Assembly (NCBI RefSeq): GCF_014174515.1
Contig: NZ_JACJUG010000007.1
Span: forward strand, 124,001 to 188,000
Direction: 5' to 3'
Source of the DNA: Mitsuaria sp. WAJ17
GTDB taxonomy: Bacteria; Pseudomonadota; Gammaproteobacteria; Burkholderiales; Burkholderiaceae_C
DNA length: 64,000 nt
The translations under genes were made by a program, and so were the position numbers. How positions within the stretch are numbered: position 1 is the stretch's first letter; each line of letters opens with the position of its first letter. Below, piece by piece: positions 28,271 through 39,153 of the stretch. The notes under the pieces were generated by a model. That model was not told the origin of the DNA. It was given only the letters and a program-made list of their open reading frames with translations, and made no database searches.

Positions 28271-30982
28271 TTACTGCGCCTGCTGCACACGGCCCAGGTG
28301 CTGCAGCCAGAAGGCCTCGTACTTGCGATGCCAGCCGGCAGTCTTCACCACGCCGCCCATGCCGTGCTCACCGTCCGGATCCAGGAAGAGCTCGACCAGC
28401 GATTCCTTGCCCGAATCCAGCAGGGCGCGGTAGACGTTGACCGTGTCCTGGTACAGCACGTTCGGATCCATCATGCCGTGCACCAGCATCAGCGGCTTGC
28501 GAAGGCCCTTCGCCATTGGCAGCAGGGAGTACTTGCGCAGCACGGGCTTGCTGCGGTCCACCTTGCCGATGGTGCGGCCGCTGTACCAGCTGTTGTAGTT
28601 CTCCCATTCGGTGGGGCCGGCACCGGCGATGCCGGCGGCGAACACATCGGGCTGGGTGTACATCGTGTACTGCGTCTGGAAGCCGCCGAAGCTCCAGCCG
28701 TTGAGGCCGATGCGCTGGGCGTCCACGCCGAAGTTGGCCTTCATGTGGGCCACGAGGTCCAGCAGGTCCTCGGTCTGGGGCAGACCCACCTGCTCCCAGT
28801 TGGCGTCGGCAAAGCGGCGGCCGTAGTTGGAATGGCCGCGGGTGTCGATGGACACGGTCACGTAGCCATGCTTGGCCGCCATGTACATGCCGAACATATA
28901 GCCGGTGGGCTGGAAGCTGTCGGTCTCGATGGTGTGGCGGTCGTTCAGCGGGCCGCCGTAGACGTAGACCACGGCCGGGCGGCGGTCGCTGGCCTGCCAG
29001 CCCTTGGGTTTGAAGACGTAGGCGCTGAGCACATCGCCATGGCGGTTCTTGAAGCTGAAGCGCTCAGGGCGCAGCACATGCACGGCGTCGAGGGCCGGGT
29101 CATAGCTCTGCGTCAGCGCCTTGGGGGCCTTGACCTCCCCCTGGCCCGCGATCAGCTTGAGCTCGGGGCGCTGCGACCAGTGGCCGGCATTGGCCGCCAG
29201 CCAGCGGCCGTCCTCGGAGACCACGGCATTGCGGTGGTAGTCGGGCGACTGCCCCAGGGCCTGCATGCGGCCGCTGGCCATGTCCACGCGCCAGAGGTTC
29301 ATGGCGGCAAGGTCGTCCTTGTTGCTGACCACGAACATCTGCCTGGAGTCCGGCGTGAAGCCCAGCACGCGGTGGGCCTCGAACTCGCCGGTCACCAAGC
29401 GCTTGAGCTGCTTGCTGGCGAGGTCGTAGGCATAGGGCTGGCGCCAGTCGTGGTCGGCCAGGACCAGGACCAGGGTCTTGCCGTCTGGCGTGAAGTCCGG
29501 GGCCATGACGTTGACCAGCTCATGGTGAAGGTCGCCTCGGCGCTCCAGGATCATCTCGGGCTTGGCGGTCTCGTCGGCCTTGCCCAGGTAGACGCGCAGC
29601 AGCTCCTTCTCGCGCTCGAAGGTCACGAAGGCGTAGTGGCTGCCATCGCGGGCCCAGGCCACGGGGCTCATCTCGAACCAGACGTCGCCGCCCTTGTTCG
29701 TGAACACCGGCTGGGGCTGGGCCGTGGGCGCCGCGCCCTCGGCCGCCACCTTGCGGATGTACAGCGCCAGCGGCTGCTCCATGCGCTTGTCGTCCGAGAC
29801 CTCGCGGTCCACCTTCTTGGCGGTGGCAAAGCGGGTGTTGTAGTCCATGATCTCGACCATGCGGCCAGGCTTGGGCGCCGGCCCCTTGCCGTCGGCGGCG
29901 CTCAGCGGCGCCTGGGCCAGCAGGGACATCCAGCGGCCGTTCTCGCTGAGGCGGGTGTCGCTGATGCGGTACTTCTTCTCCGCATCATCGTCATGGATCA
30001 GCTCGCGGTTGAGCACCTGCACGCCCGCAGTGTTGAAGCGGCTGCGCAGCACGCGGGTCTCGTCCTGGTAGATGAAGCCCTGGTCATCGGGCGTGTAGGC
30101 CACCATGCGCAGCGATCGCTGCGTGCCCAGCAGGGGCTGGACCTTGCCGTCCGCGACCTGCCAGCGGAACAGGCTGCCGCGGTACTGGAAGACCAGTTCC
30201 TCGCGATGGTTGGCCCAGACCACCTGGCTCACGCCGGGGTAGAGGTCGCCGGGCTTGAGCTTGTGTTTGGCTTCCTTCTTCTTCAGCTCGTCGCGCAGCT
30301 CCCAGAGTTCCTTTTCCTTGTCCTTTTCTGCGGACTTGGTGGCGACGCTCGCAGCGGAGGCCGCCGACGCAGCAGGGGCCGCAGCCTCGGCCACAGGCTT
30401 GCCGCTGCGCTTGGCGGCCAGTGCCTCGGCAGCCTTCTTCTCGGCCTCGGCCTCGGCCTTTTCGGCGGTCTTCTCGGCTTCGTCTCTCGCCTTCTTCTCT
30501 GCCAGCTCCTTCTTCAGCTGCTCCAGGGCGCGGGCTTCGAACTGGCCCAGGTCCACGTTCTCGCCGCGCAGATAGGCCTGCTGCAGCTCCTCGCGCTGCT
30601 GGCGCTCGTTCCATTCGGTCTGGCGCTGCAGGGCCTTGCGGGCGAAGCGGGCCAGGTCCTCCGGCGCCTCGAAGGCGGCCATGACGGCCGGAGAGGTCAC
30701 GCGCACGGTCTTGCCAGTCTGGGTGTCATGGATATAGAGATCGGTGCCCGGTTCGCCAAAGGGATTCCACAGATAGGCCAGGTAGCGGCCGCTGTGGCTG
30801 AACTGGAGCTCACGCGCCGATTCACCGCGGTAGGGCTGGGCGCGGAACAGGCTTTCCAGGCTTAGCGAGGGGGCGGCCACGGACGGGGTGGCGGGGGCGG
30901 CCTGCGTCTGCAGGCTGGTCGCGGCGGCACTGAGGGCCAGCGCAAGGGCGCAGGCGACAGAGGCGGGTTTCCAGGCTTTCAA
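28271..30982 (-). CDS. exported S9 family (prolyl-oligopeptidase-like) serine peptidase
   Basis: A 903-residue exported peptidase if started at TTG 30982. That codon has GAGGAG six bases upstream and is followed by a signal peptide (KAWKPASVACALALALSAAATS). An N-terminal beta-propeller is followed by a C-terminal alpha/beta hydrolase. Its catalytic triad is Ser764 in GWSFGG, Asp839 in HGMMDPN and His873 in DGEHG. A striking insertion of about 90 residues rich in Ala, Lys and Glu, predicted coiled-coil, sits between early propeller blades and is not typical of the family core. The expected role is cleavage of peptides in the periplasm. An ATG-initiated extension to 31186 is possible but would bury the signal. 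Confidence 0.9.
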   Translation of the reverse strand: MKAWKPASVACALALALSAAATSLQTQAAPATPSVAAPSLSLESLFRAQPYRGESARELQFSHSGRYLAYLWNPFGEPGTDLYIHDTQTGKTVRVTSPAVMAAFEAPEDLARFARKALQRQTEWNERQQREELQQAYLRGENVDLGQFEARALEQLKKELAEKKARDEAEKTAEKAEAEAEKKAAEALAAKRSGKPVAEAAAPAASAASAASVATKSAEKDKEKELWELRDELKKKEAKHKLKPGDLYPGVSQVVWANHREELVFQYRGSLFRWQVADGKVQPLLGTQRSLRMVAYTPDDQGFIYQDETRVLRSRFNTAGVQVLNRELIHDDDAEKKYRISDTRLSENGRWMSLLAQAPLSAADGKGPAPKPGRMVEIMDYNTRFATAKKVDREVSDDKRMEQPLALYIRKVAAEGAAPTAQPQPVFTNKGGDVWFEMSPVAWARDGSHYAFVTFEREKELLRVYLGKADETAKPEMILERRGDLHHELVNVMAPDFTPDGKTLVLVLADHDWRQPYAYDLASKQLKRLVTGEFEAHRVLGFTPDSRQMFVVSNKDDLAAMNLWRVDMASGRMQALGQSPDYHRNAVVSEDGRWLAANAGHWSQRPELKLIAGQGEVKAPKALTQSYDPALDAVHVLRPERFSFKNRHGDVLSAYVFKPKGWQASDRRPAVVYVYGGPLNDRHTIETDSFQPTGYMFGMYMAAKHGYVTVSIDTRGHSNYGRRFADANWEQVGLPQTEDLLDLVAHMKANFGVDAQRIGLNGWSFGGFQTQYTMYTQPDVFAAGIAGAGPTEWENYNSWYSGRTIGKVDRSKPVLRKYSLLPMAKGLRKPLMLVHGMMDPNVLYQDTVNVYRALLDSGKESLVELFLDPDGEHGMGGVVKTAGWHRKYEAFWLQHLGRVQQAQ

Positions 30983-31240
30983 GGGGATCTCCTCAACGCC
31001 TCCGGGTACTGGAGGCGGCGGGATTCTAGGGAGGCAGGCCGGGCTTGCGTCAGCGCCGATGCCGCCGATGCGCTGGACGGCGGAATCCGGCCCTCCAAGC
31101 GCGGTGCGGCACGCGGTCAAAAGCACAGGAATGCGCGGAAATTCGGGTTTTGTTCGAAACCGCAATGACGGGGCCTGCGCTACCATCAGACTACCGGTGC
31201 GCCAGGGTCAAGCCTTGCGCAAGGCAACCAGGGGCCCATC

Positions 31241-31537
31241 GTGGCTGTCACGCTCCAGAAGATCATCGCTGCGTTCGGACTGCTCTGCGTGCTGTGGATG
31301 GCAGCGCACATGATGCTCGGCGCCCGCCAGCGACAGGCCCTGGAACGCTGGCCCCGCGCCAGCTGGCGCTGGCTGCAGCGCTATCTGCTGTGGCGCTTCA
31401 ACACCCGCGAACGCCGACGCCTGGCCCGCGAGGAAGCCCTGGGCGCCATCCAGCGCGCCAAGCGGGCCGCCAATGACGATGGCCTCTGGGAAGGCAACGT
31501 CTACCGGCCCAAGAAATTCGAGAAACCCAAAAAATGA
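31241..31537 (+). CDS. small single-span membrane protein, unknown
   Basis: A 98-residue protein from a GTG start. One hydrophobic N-terminal span (IIAAFGLLCVLWMAAHMML) is followed by a strongly basic, Trp/Arg-rich cytoplasmic-looking region (RWPRASWRWLQRYLLWRF, then RERRRLAREEAL). A C-terminus of EGNVYRPKKFEKPKK completes it. I do not recognise the family. It is divergent from the S9 peptidase gene, with 258 bp between start codons. Confidence 0.6.
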   Translation: MAVTLQKIIAAFGLLCVLWMAAHMMLGARQRQALERWPRASWRWLQRYLLWRFNTRERRRLAREEALGAIQRAKRAANDDGLWEGNVYRPKKFEKPKK

Positions 31538-31744
31538 CCCCCCCTACCGGCTTCGCCGGCCTTGCAGGCCGCGCCAGGCCATAGGCCTGGCCCTTCGGTA
31601 GGCACAAACGGCTCGCTGTTGGTGTCCGACCTCAGCCCCCCAGGGGGGCGGAGCCGGATCAGCGGCCCCTGCGGGGGCGCAACGCGCTGACGCCCGGTTG
31701 CGGTTGCTGGGGGCGCCGAAGCGCAGCGCCTCGCTGCCGGCAGT
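31538..31744. repeat. GC-rich palindrome cluster between convergent genes
   Basis: A 207-bp gap packed with short inverted repeats: ACCGGCTTCGCCGG (31550-31563), a GGCCTTGCAGGCC unit, GCCAGGCCATAGGCCTGGC, CCCCCCAGGGGGG and GCCCCTGCGGGGGC. Such clusters are common between genes in high-GC Burkholderiales; they may act as terminators without T-runs or as nucleoid or REP elements. No gene is seen. Confidence 0.6.
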
Positions 31745-32620
31745 TCAGCAAAGCTGATCGATTCGATCCTGCCGCTCTCCCGTGACGAGGGAGTCGATGG
31801 CTCGCAGGCCTTCCAGCGCGCCGCAGGCCAGGCCCACATCCAGCCGGCCCGGCACCTGCCATTCCCGCGGGTTGATGCGCAAGAGCCGTCCTTTCAGCCG
31901 CTGCAGCACGTGCTGGCTGAACATCCGCACCGAGGGCACCGCCGTGCCGGCGCCCAGCTCGATCACCAGGGGCCGGCGCGCGGCGGCCAGGTGGGGGGCC
32001 ACGCGATTCGCCTGCACGCGCTCGCGGGTGTCCATCCAGGCGTCGTCGCCGAACATCAGCACATTGGGCCGTGCCAGCGCGCCGCAGTGCGGGCACAGGG
32101 GCCAGGTGTTGCGCAGCTCGCAGCGGGCTTCGTCGATGTCGGGCAGAAAGTCGTCCGCGGACCAGACCGCATCACTGCACGGCCGGCTGCACTGCAGGTG
32201 GCGCAGCGAGCCATGGCATTCCCACACCAGGGCCTCATCGACGCCGGACTGCTGGAACTGCCCGTCCACATTGCTGGTGTAGACCACGCCGCCCAGATCG
32301 GTCCGCGCCATCCAGCGCTGCAGCAGGGCGAAGCCCTCGTGCGGGACCGTGCGCCGGTACAGCGCCAGGCGATGGCCATAAAAGCCCCAGGCCTGGCGCG
32401 GCGCTTCGCTGAAGCGCGCCGGGTTGGCGGCTTCGTAGAAATCGATGCCGCTGCGCGCCAGGGCCGGGTAGGCCTGCCAAAAGCCCTCGCGGCCGCGAAA
32501 GTCCGGCAGGCCGGAGTCAACGCCCATGCCGGCCCCAGCGGCAACCACGATCAGGTCCGCCTGCTCGACCAGCTCAGCCGCATGCTGCAGCAGGGCGGCC
32601 GGCAGCGAGGCCTCAAGCAC
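31745..32620 (-). CDS. Sir2-family NAD-dependent deacylase
   Basis: A 291-residue sirtuin started from a GTG that overlaps the uvrA stop region. It shows the NAD-binding signature [15 protein letters not shown] (29-43), TSNVDGQF (115-122) and the catalytic His136 in ECHGS. Two cysteine pairs (C144/C148 and C176/C179) suit a structural zinc, although the first pair is spaced C-x3-C instead of the usual C-x2-C. The usual Ser/Ala in GAGxS is Met-Gly. Family members remove acyl groups from lysines using NAD. The overlap with the UvrA gene implies translational coupling. Substrate is unknown; deacylase versus ADP-ribosyltransferase cannot be told from sequence. Confidence 0.87.
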   Translation of the reverse strand: MLEASLPAALLQHAAELVEQADLIVVAAGAGMGVDSGLPDFRGREGFWQAYPALARSGIDFYEAANPARFSEAPRQAWGFYGHRLALYRRTVPHEGFALLQRWMARTDLGGVVYTSNVDGQFQQSGVDEALVWECHGSLRHLQCSRPCSDAVWSADDFLPDIDEARCELRNTWPLCPHCGALARPNVLMFGDDAWMDTRERVQANRVAPHLAAARRPLVIELGAGTAVPSVRMFSQHVLQRLKGRLLRINPREWQVPGRLDVGLACGALEGLRAIDSLVTGERQDRIDQLC

Positions 32621-35600
32621 GGTGGAGCACCGGCGCCAGCGCCCGGCCCGTGTGGCTGCCCGAAGCCACCACCGCCTCCGGCGTGCCCGCCACCACGACA
32701 CGGCCGCCGCCGGTGCCGCCCTCGGGGCCCAGGTCCAGGATCCAGTCGGCCTCGGCGATCACGTCGAGGTCATGTTCGATCACCACCACCGAATGCCCGC
32801 CCGCCACCAGCCGGTGCAGCACGCGGATCAGCTTCTCCACATCGGCCATGTGCAGGCCCACGGTGGGCTCGTCCAGCACATAGAGCGTGTGCGGCGCCTT
32901 CTGGCCTCGCCGCGTGACATCGTCCCGCACCTTGACCAGCTCGCTGACCAGCTTGATGCGCTGCGCCTCGCCACCCGACAGCGTGGGGCTGGGCTGCCCC
33001 AGCGTGAGGTAGCCCAGGCCGACGTCCTGAAGCAGCTTCAGCGGGTGGGCAATGGAGGGCATGGCCGCGAAGAACTCGACGGCTTCATCCACCTCCATGG
33101 CCAGCACATCGCCGATGCTCTTGCCGCGCCAGCTCACACCCAGGGTTTCCGGGTTGAAGCGCTGGCCGTGGCACTGGTCGCACAGCACCTTCACATCGGG
33201 CAGGAAGCTCATCTCGATGGTCTTCATGCCCTGGCCCTCGCAGCCGGGGCAGCGGCCCTCGCCGGTGTTGAAGCTGAAGCGGCCGGCGGCGTAGCCGCGC
33301 GCCTTGGCTTCCAGCGTCTCGGCGAAGAGCTTGCGAATGGCGTCCCAGAAGCCGATGTAGGTGGCCGGGCAGGAACGCGGGGTCTTGCCGATGGGGGTCT
33401 GGTCAACCTCCAGCACGCGGTCCACCTGCTCATGGCCCTTCACTGACTCGCAACCGATCCAGCGCGAGGGCGACTTGCGCAGAGGCACGGCCATGGCCAT
33501 ATTGGCCAGCAGCACGTCGCGCGCCAGCGTGGACTTGCCCGAGCCCGAGACGCCCGTCACCGCGACCAAGCGCTGCAACGGCACGTCCACCGTCACGCCC
33601 TGCAGGTTGTGCAGCGTGGCCCCGTGCACGCTCAGCCTGGGGCCATCGCCCGTCCAGGGCCGGCGCTCCTGCAACGGATGGCGCAGGGGGTGGGCGAGGA
33701 AGCGGCCCGTCAGCGAGTCGGCATGCAGCGCCAGCTCGGCCGCCGTGCCCTGGGCGATCACGCGACCGCCGCGCTTGCCGGCGCCCGGGCCGATGTCGAT
33801 GATGTGGTCGGCGCGGCGGATGGTGTCCTCGTCATGCTCGACCACCACCAGAGTATTGCCCTTGTCGCCCAGCGTGGCCAGGGCATCGAGCAGGATCTGG
33901 TTGTCCCGCGGGTGCAGGCCGATGGTGGGCTCGTCCAGCACATAGCAGACGCCCTGCAGATGGCTGCCCAGTTGGGCCGCCAGCCGGATGCGCTGAGCCT
34001 CTCCACCCGAGAGCGTGGGCGCCGCGCGCTCCAGGGTGAGGTAGCCCAGGCCCACCTGCTCCAGGAACTCCAGGCGGCCGCGGATCTCGCTGACCACGTC
34101 GCGGGCGATCTCGGCATCTCGCCCGCTCAGGGCAAGACCTGACACCCATTCCCGCGCCTGGCTGACGCTCCAGCTCGCCACCGCCGCAATACCCTCGCCC
34201 TCGAAGGTGACCGCGCGTGCCGTGGGGTTCAGGCGCGCGCCGTGGCAGTCGGGGCAGGCCTCGTCGGCCAGCCCCTCGACCTCCACCTCGGCGTTGAAAC
34301 TCTGCTCGCGGCCGCGGTTGTCCTTGTCCTGCTGGGAATCGTCCAGCAGCTTGCGCTGCTCCTTGCTGAGCGCCAGGCCCGTGCCCACGCAGCTGCTGCA
34401 CCAGCCGTGCTTGGAGTTGTAGCTGAACAGGCGCGGGTCCAGCTCGGGGTAGCTCTCGCCGCAGGTGGGGCAGGCACGCTTGGTGGAGAAGACCCGCACC
34501 GCGCCCAGGCCGGCCGTGGACGCGCCGCTCTTCAATGCGCGCTCCAGCCCGTCCAGCGGGCTCAGCACGTGCAGCACGCCCTTGCCATGGTCCAGGGCCT
34601 TGAGCAGCAGCTCGCGCAGCGTCGCCTCGTTCTCCGGCGCGACGACGAGGTCGCCCACCGGCAGCTCCAGCGTGTGCTCCTTGAAGCGGTCCAGCTTGGG
34701 CCAGGGCGCCGTGGGCAGGAACTCGCCATCGACGCGCAAATGGCTGTGGCCGCGGCCCTTGGCCCATTTGGCGAGGTCGGTGTAAAGGCCCTTGCGATTC
34801 ATCACCAGGGGCGCGAGCAGCCCGATGTGCCGGCCGCGGTAGTCGCGCATCAGCTGGGCGAGGATGGACTCCAGGCTCTGCGGCTTGACCGGCGTGCCAT
34901 CGTGCCGGCAGTGCTGCACGCCCAGCTTCACGTAGAGCAGGCGCAGGAAGTGCCAGACCTCGGTGGTCGTGGCCACCGTGCTCTTGCGGCCGCCGCGCGA
35001 GAGGCGCTGCTCGATGGCCACGGTGGGCGGGATGCCCCACACCGCATCGACCTCCGGCCGCCCCGCCGGCTGCACGATGGAGCGGGCATAGGCGTTGAGC
35101 GATTCGAGATAGCGGCGCTGGCCCTCGTTGAAGAGGATGTCGAAGGCCAGGGTGGACTTGCCCGAGCCCGAGACGCCGGTGATGACGTTGAACTTGCCGC
35201 GCGGGATGGCCACATCGACCGACTTCAGGTTGTGCTCGCGTGCATTGACGATGCGGATGGCTTCCTCCGCCTGCGCGCGGCGGGCACGCACCACGCTTTG
35301 CAGCGGGCGGCCCTCCTCCACCTTGGCCGCCGGGCGGTCCATGTGAAGGGCGTACTCGCGCAGGGCCTCGGCCGTGTGGGAGGTGGGATGCTCGCGCACG
35401 TCCTCCGGCGTGCCCTGGCAGACGAGCAGGCCGCCGTCCTCGCCTCCCTCGGGGCCGAGGTCGATCAGCCAGTCGGCCGCGCGGATCACGTCGAGGTTGT
35501 GCTCGATCAGGATCAGCGAATGCCCCGCGCTCAGCAGCTTGCGCATGGCGCGCATGAGCTTGGCGATGTCGTCGAAGTGCAAACCGGTGGTGGGCTCGTC

Positions 35601-38255
35601 GAAGAGGAAGAGCGTGCCCTTCTTGGCGAGCGCCTGGCGGCTCTTGCTGGCGCTGGTGGCCGCCTCGGCCAGGAAGCCGGCCAGCTTCAGGCGCTGGGCC
35701 TCGCCGCCGGACAGCGTAGGCACGGGCTGGCCCAGGCGCACGTACTCGAGGCCCACGTCGAGGATGGGCTGCAGCTTGAGCAGCACCTCGCGGTCGTAGC
35801 GGAAGAGATGCACGGCTTCGCTGACGGTCAGCTCCAGCACCTCGGAGACCGAGAGCTCGCGCTCGTCCCGGATGATCTTCACGTCGAGGATCTCGGCGCG
35901 GAAGCGTCGGCCGTCGCAGTCCGGGCAGCGCAGATAGACGTCGGAGAGGAACTGCATCTCCACATGCTCGAAGCCCGAGCCGCCGCAGGTGGGGCAGCGG
36001 CCGTCGCCCGCGTTGAAGCTGAACATGCCCGGGCCGTAGCTGCGTTCCTGCGCCATGGGCGTGGCGGCGAAGAGCTTGCGGATCTCGTCGAAGGCGCCCA
36101 CATAGCTGGCCGGATTGGAGCGCGCGGTCTTGCCAATGGGAGACTGGTCCACGAAGACCGCGCCGGACAGCCAGTCCGCGCCCAGCAGGCGGTCGTGCGC
36201 GCCGGGAGCCTCGGTGGCCTGGCCGAAGTGGCGCGCCAGGGCCGGGTAGAGCACGTCCTGCATCAACGTGCTCTTGCCCGATCCCGAGACGCCGGTGACC
36301 ACCACCATGCGCTGCAGCGGGAACTCCACGCTGACGTTCCTGAGGTTGTGCTCGCGCGCGCCTTCGAGGATGAGCCGCGGCGTCGAGGCATCGACCAGGC
36401 GCTTCAGCCCCATGCCCACCTGCTTGCGCGCGCCCAGGTAGGCGCCGGTGAGCGTGTCCGCCGTGCGGATGGCCTCGGGCGTGCCATCAAAGACGATGCT
36501 GCCGCCCTTCTCGCCGGGGCCGGGGCCCATGTCGATGAGGCGGTCGGCGGCCAGCATGACGGCTGGGTCGTGCTCAACCACCACCAGCGTGTTGCCCGCG
36601 TCGCGCAGGCGGTGCATGGCCTGCACGATGCGGTTCATGTCCCGCGGGTGCAGGCCGATGCTGGGCTCGTCCAGCACGAACAGCGTGTTGACCAGGGAGG
36701 TGCCCAGGGCCGTGGTGAGGTTGATGCGCTGCACCTCGCCGCCGGAGAGCGTGCGGCTCTGGCGGTCCAGGGTGAGGTAGCCCAGGCCCACGTCGCAGAG
36801 GTACTTGAGCCGATTGCGGATCTCCTCCAGCAGCAGCTTCAGCGCCTCGTCCAGCATCGTGGAGGGCAGCTGCAGCTCGTCCATGAAGCGGCGCAGGCGG
36901 TGCATGGGCAGCTGCATCAGGTCATGCAGGTGCAGGCCCGGCAGGGACTCCAGCTGCGCGCGGCTCCAGGCCGTGCCGCTGGGCAGGAAGCGCTGCTCGC
37001 GCGGCAGGGCGGCGTCGGCCAGGACGGCCGAGCCCACGCGCCACAGCAGGGCCTCGGTCTTGAGGCGCGCGCCGCGGCAGTCCGGGCATTCGGTGTAGCT
37101 GCGGTACTTGGACAAGAGCACGCGGATGTGCATCTTGTAGGCCTTGCTCTCCAGGTACTCGAAGAAGCGGTGCACGCCGTACCACTGCTGGTTCCACTTG
37201 CCCTTCCAGTTGGGCGAGCCGTTGATGACCCAGTCCTTCTGCGCAGGCGTCAGCTGGCTCCAGGCGGTGTCGCGCGGGATGCCGGCATCGCCCGCATGGC
37301 GCATGAGGTCGTCCTGGCACTCGGCCCAGGCCGGCGTCTGCAAGGGCTTGATGGCGCCAGCGCGCAGGGTTTTCTTGTCGTCGGGGATCACGAGGCCCAG
37401 GTCCACGCCGATCACGCGACCGAAGCCGCGGCAAGTCTCGCAGGCCCCCATGGCCGAGTTGAAGGAGAACAGCGCCGGCTGCGGGTCCTGGTAGCGCAGG
37501 TCGCTGTCAGGGCAGTGCAGGCCGGTGGAGTAGCGCCAGATCTCCGGCGCCTGTTCCTCGCTGCCGCCCGCGTAGACATTGAGGCGGCCGCTGCCGCGCT
37601 TGAGGGCCAGCTCGATGGCCTCCATGGCGCGCTGGGTGTCCACCCTCTGCATGCGGAAGCGGTCGGCGACCACATCCAGAACCTTTCGCTCACCGGCCTC
37701 CCGCTCCGCCTGGATCCGCGTGAAGCCGCTGGCCGCCAGCCACTGCTGCACCTGCTCGGCACTCGTGTTGGCGGGCAGCTCGACCGGGAAGGTCAGCACC
37801 AGCCGCGGATCATCGGCCAGGGTGCGCGCCTTGAGCTCCGCGAAGATGGTCTGCGCCGTGTCATGGCGCACCGGCTGCGCGGTCTGGCGGTCGTAGAGCT
37901 GCGAGGCACGGGCGAACAGCAGCTTGAGGTGGTCGTTCAGCTCCGTCATCGTGCCAACCGTGGAACGCGAGGTGCGCACCGGGTTGGTCTGGTCGATGGC
38001 GATGGCCGGCGGCACACCCTCCACCTTGTCCACCGCCGGCCGGTCCATGCGGTCCAGGAACTGGCGCGCATAGGCTGAGAACGTTTCCACGTAACGGCGC
38101 TGGCCCTCGGCATACAGGGTGTCGAAGACCAGGCTGGACTTGCCCGAGCCGCTGGGGCCCGTGACCACCGTCAACTCATGGGTGGCGATGTCCAGATCGA
38201 GGTTCTTGAGGTTGTGCTGGCGGGCACCGCGAATCTTGATATGACCGTCGGACAT
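32613..38255 (-). CDS. uvrA: double-length UvrA (tandem UvrA-UvrA fusion)
   Basis: A 1,880-residue protein, twice the ~940 residues of UvrA, the damage-recognition ATPase of nucleotide excision repair. Four ABC modules are visible: Walker A sites near residues 33-41, 658, 1030 and 1572, and LSGGE signatures near 507, 852, 1418 and 1762. Residues ~1-960 form one full UvrA and ~985-1880 another. Zinc finger 1 of the first half is defective (HCPDSD then CETC, one Cys lost), while that of the second half is intact (CPTC, CSSC). Zinc finger 2 is intact in both (CPTC/CPDC and CPGC/CDQC). The start may also be ATG 38288. No uvrB or uvrC is in the window, and a standard uvrA may exist elsewhere. Confidence 0.93.
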   Translation of the reverse strand: MSDGHIKIRGARQHNLKNLDLDIATHELTVVTGPSGSGKSSLVFDTLYAEGQRRYVETFSAYARQFLDRMDRPAVDKVEGVPPAIAIDQTNPVRTSRSTVGTMTELNDHLKLLFARASQLYDRQTAQPVRHDTAQTIFAELKARTLADDPRLVLTFPVELPANTSAEQVQQWLAASGFTRIQAEREAGERKVLDVVADRFRMQRVDTQRAMEAIELALKRGSGRLNVYAGGSEEQAPEIWRYSTGLHCPDSDLRYQDPQPALFSFNSAMGACETCRGFGRVIGVDLGLVIPDDKKTLRAGAIKPLQTPAWAECQDDLMRHAGDAGIPRDTAWSQLTPAQKDWVINGSPNWKGKWNQQWYGVHRFFEYLESKAYKMHIRVLLSKYRSYTECPDCRGARLKTEALLWRVGSAVLADAALPREQRFLPSGTAWSRAQLESLPGLHLHDLMQLPMHRLRRFMDELQLPSTMLDEALKLLLEEIRNRLKYLCDVGLGYLTLDRQSRTLSGGEVQRINLTTALGTSLVNTLFVLDEPSIGLHPRDMNRIVQAMHRLRDAGNTLVVVEHDPAVMLAADRLIDMGPGPGEKGGSIVFDGTPEAIRTADTLTGAYLGARKQVGMGLKRLVDASTPRLILEGAREHNLRNVSVEFPLQRMVVVTGVSGSGKSTLMQDVLYPALARHFGQATEAPGAHDRLLGADWLSGAVFVDQSPIGKTARSNPASYVGAFDEIRKLFAATPMAQERSYGPGMFSFNAGDGRCPTCGGSGFEHVEMQFLSDVYLRCPDCDGRRFRAEILDVKIIRDERELSVSEVLELTVSEAVHLFRYDREVLLKLQPILDVGLEYVRLGQPVPTLSGGEAQRLKLAGFLAEAATSASKSRQALAKKGTLFLFDEPTTGLHFDDIAKLMRAMRKLLSAGHSLILIEHNLDVIRAADWLIDLGPEGGEDGGLLVCQGTPEDVREHPTSHTAEALREYALHMDRPAAKVEEGRPLQSVVRARRAQAEEAIRIVNAREHNLKSVDVAIPRGKFNVITGVSGSGKSTLAFDILFNEGQRRYLESLNAYARSIVQPAGRPEVDAVWGIPPTVAIEQRLSRGGRKSTVATTTEVWHFLRLLYVKLGVQHCRHDGTPVKPQSLESILAQLMRDYRGRHIGLLAPLVMNRKGLYTDLAKWAKGRGHSHLRVDGEFLPTAPWPKLDRFKEHTLELPVGDLVVAPENEATLRELLLKALDHGKGVLHVLSPLDGLERALKSGASTAGLGAVRVFSTKRACPTCGESYPELDPRLFSYNSKHGWCSSCVGTGLALSKEQRKLLDDSQQDKDNRGREQSFNAEVEVEGLADEACPDCHGARLNPTARAVTFEGEGIAAVASWSVSQAREWVSGLALSGRDAEIARDVVSEIRGRLEFLEQVGLGYLTLERAAPTLSGGEAQRIRLAAQLGSHLQGVCYVLDEPTIGLHPRDNQILLDALATLGDKGNTLVVVEHDEDTIRRADHIIDIGPGAGKRGGRVIAQGTAAELALHADSLTGRFLAHPLRHPLQERRPWTGDGPRLSVHGATLHNLQGVTVDVPLQRLVAVTGVSGSGKSTLARDVLLANMAMAVPLRKSPSRWIGCESVKGHEQVDRVLEVDQTPIGKTPRSCPATYIGFWDAIRKLFAETLEAKARGYAAGRFSFNTGEGRCPGCEGQGMKTIEMSFLPDVKVLCDQCHGQRFNPETLGVSWRGKSIGDVLAMEVDEAVEFFAAMPSIAHPLKLLQDVGLGYLTLGQPSPTLSGGEAQRIKLVSELVKVRDDVTRRGQKAPHTLYVLDEPTVGLHMADVEKLIRVLHRLVAGGHSVVVIEHDLDVIAEADWILDLGPEGGTGGGRVVVAGTPEAVVASGSHTGRALAPVLHRA

Positions 38256-38668
38256 CTTGGCGGGTCTCTGGCTGAAGGAGGCGGTCATTCTAGGGAGCGC
38301 GATGACAAGAATCTGTCAGCAGGCGCCGAAGGCCCTGATGGGGCATCCGGCAGCGGGCCGCGGGAGCAATGGATTGCGATGCATCAAGACCTGGCACCAC
38401 CCCGGAGGGCTCAAAGTCGCAAATGACACCGCCAACCATTGCGCCGCCGCGAATCCGGGTGCAACATCACGCCCCGAACGAGCCGCAAATCAAGAATGCG
38501 GGTTGACCCGAGGGTCGTTCACCTGCTGGCGCGGGGATGTCCATCCTGCCCTCAGGGAGGTGCCGACGCGCTGGACGGCACACGGAAGTCAGGCTCCAGA
38601 GGCAGGGCATCCGCCGAGCACAGCGCGAGGCAAGTGAGTCTAGGCCAACAGCAGGTGGGCACTTCATC
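38256..38668. other. intergenic region between uvrA and receiver gene
   Basis: A 413-bp stretch divergent between uvrA and the receiver gene, lacking a credible coding frame. TAGAAT on the minus strand just upstream of 38288 could be the uvrA -10 element. A short dyad GACCC-GA-GGGTC lies near 38505-38516. I see no SOS box (CTGT-N8-ACAG) here. Confidence 0.5.
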
Positions 38669-39112
38669 ATGATGACAACGGGCACGAACAGTCTTTCCAG
38701 AGGCGCCATCGGTGCAGAGTCCTCGCACGTGCAGGTACTGCTAGTCGAGGACAACCCCATCAACCAGGTCGTGGCCCTGGAATTCCTGTCCCTCATGGGC
38801 CTGCGCAGCCGCCTGGCCAGCAACGGCCTGGAGGCCGTGGACGCCTGCATGCAGGCCGCCCCCGACCTGGTGCTGATGGACATCCAGATGCCCGGCATGG
38901 ACGGCCTGGAATGCGCCCGCCGCCTGCGCGAGCTGCAGGCCCGTGCCGAGCTGCCGCACTTCCCCATCCTGGCCCTGACCGCCCATGCGCTGGAGAGCGA
39001 CGTGAAGGCCAGCCTGGCCGCAGGCATGGACGAGCACCTCACCAAGCCCCTGGACTTCACCGCCCTGCGCGGCCGCCTGGACCACTGGCTGGGCCGCCTG
39101 CCCGCGCAATAG
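38669..39112 (+). CDS. stand-alone CheY-like receiver domain protein
   Basis: A 147-residue protein consisting of an unstructured N-terminus and one receiver domain. Phosphorylation-site features are complete: acidic pair in VLLVEDNPINQ, phosphoacceptor Asp in LVLMDIQMPGMDG, Thr in LALTAHA and Lys in TKPLD. The NPINQ opening is typical of receivers from hybrid histidine kinases or phosphorelays. There is no output domain and no kinase nearby, so it is an orphan receiver. Paired ATGs at 38669 and 38672 follow AGGTGGG. An upstream in-frame start at 38537 lacks support. Confidence 0.87.
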   Translation: MMTTGTNSLSRGAIGAESSHVQVLLVEDNPINQVVALEFLSLMGLRSRLASNGLEAVDACMQAAPDLVLMDIQMPGMDGLECARRLRELQARAELPHFPILALTAHALESDVKASLAAGMDEHLTKPLDFTALRGRLDHWLGRLPAQ

Positions 39113-39153
39113 GCGTTTCGTCGCGATCGCGCGCCAGCCCTCCATCGGCTCGC

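Noticed and set aside
28298..30865. An 855-codon frame antisense to the S9 peptidase
   Set aside because: Same shadow effect; the sense strand has a full catalytic triad and signal peptide, the antisense frame has no domain.
34242..38078. A 1,278-codon open frame antisense to the uvrA gene
   Set aside because: Stop-free antisense frames are expected opposite long GC-rich genes; the translation is low-complexity (Gln/Ala/Gly/His/Arg-rich) with no recognisable domain.
38256..38668. A LexA/SOS box upstream of uvrA
   Set aside because: No CTGT-N8-ACAG-like match was found by eye in the region.
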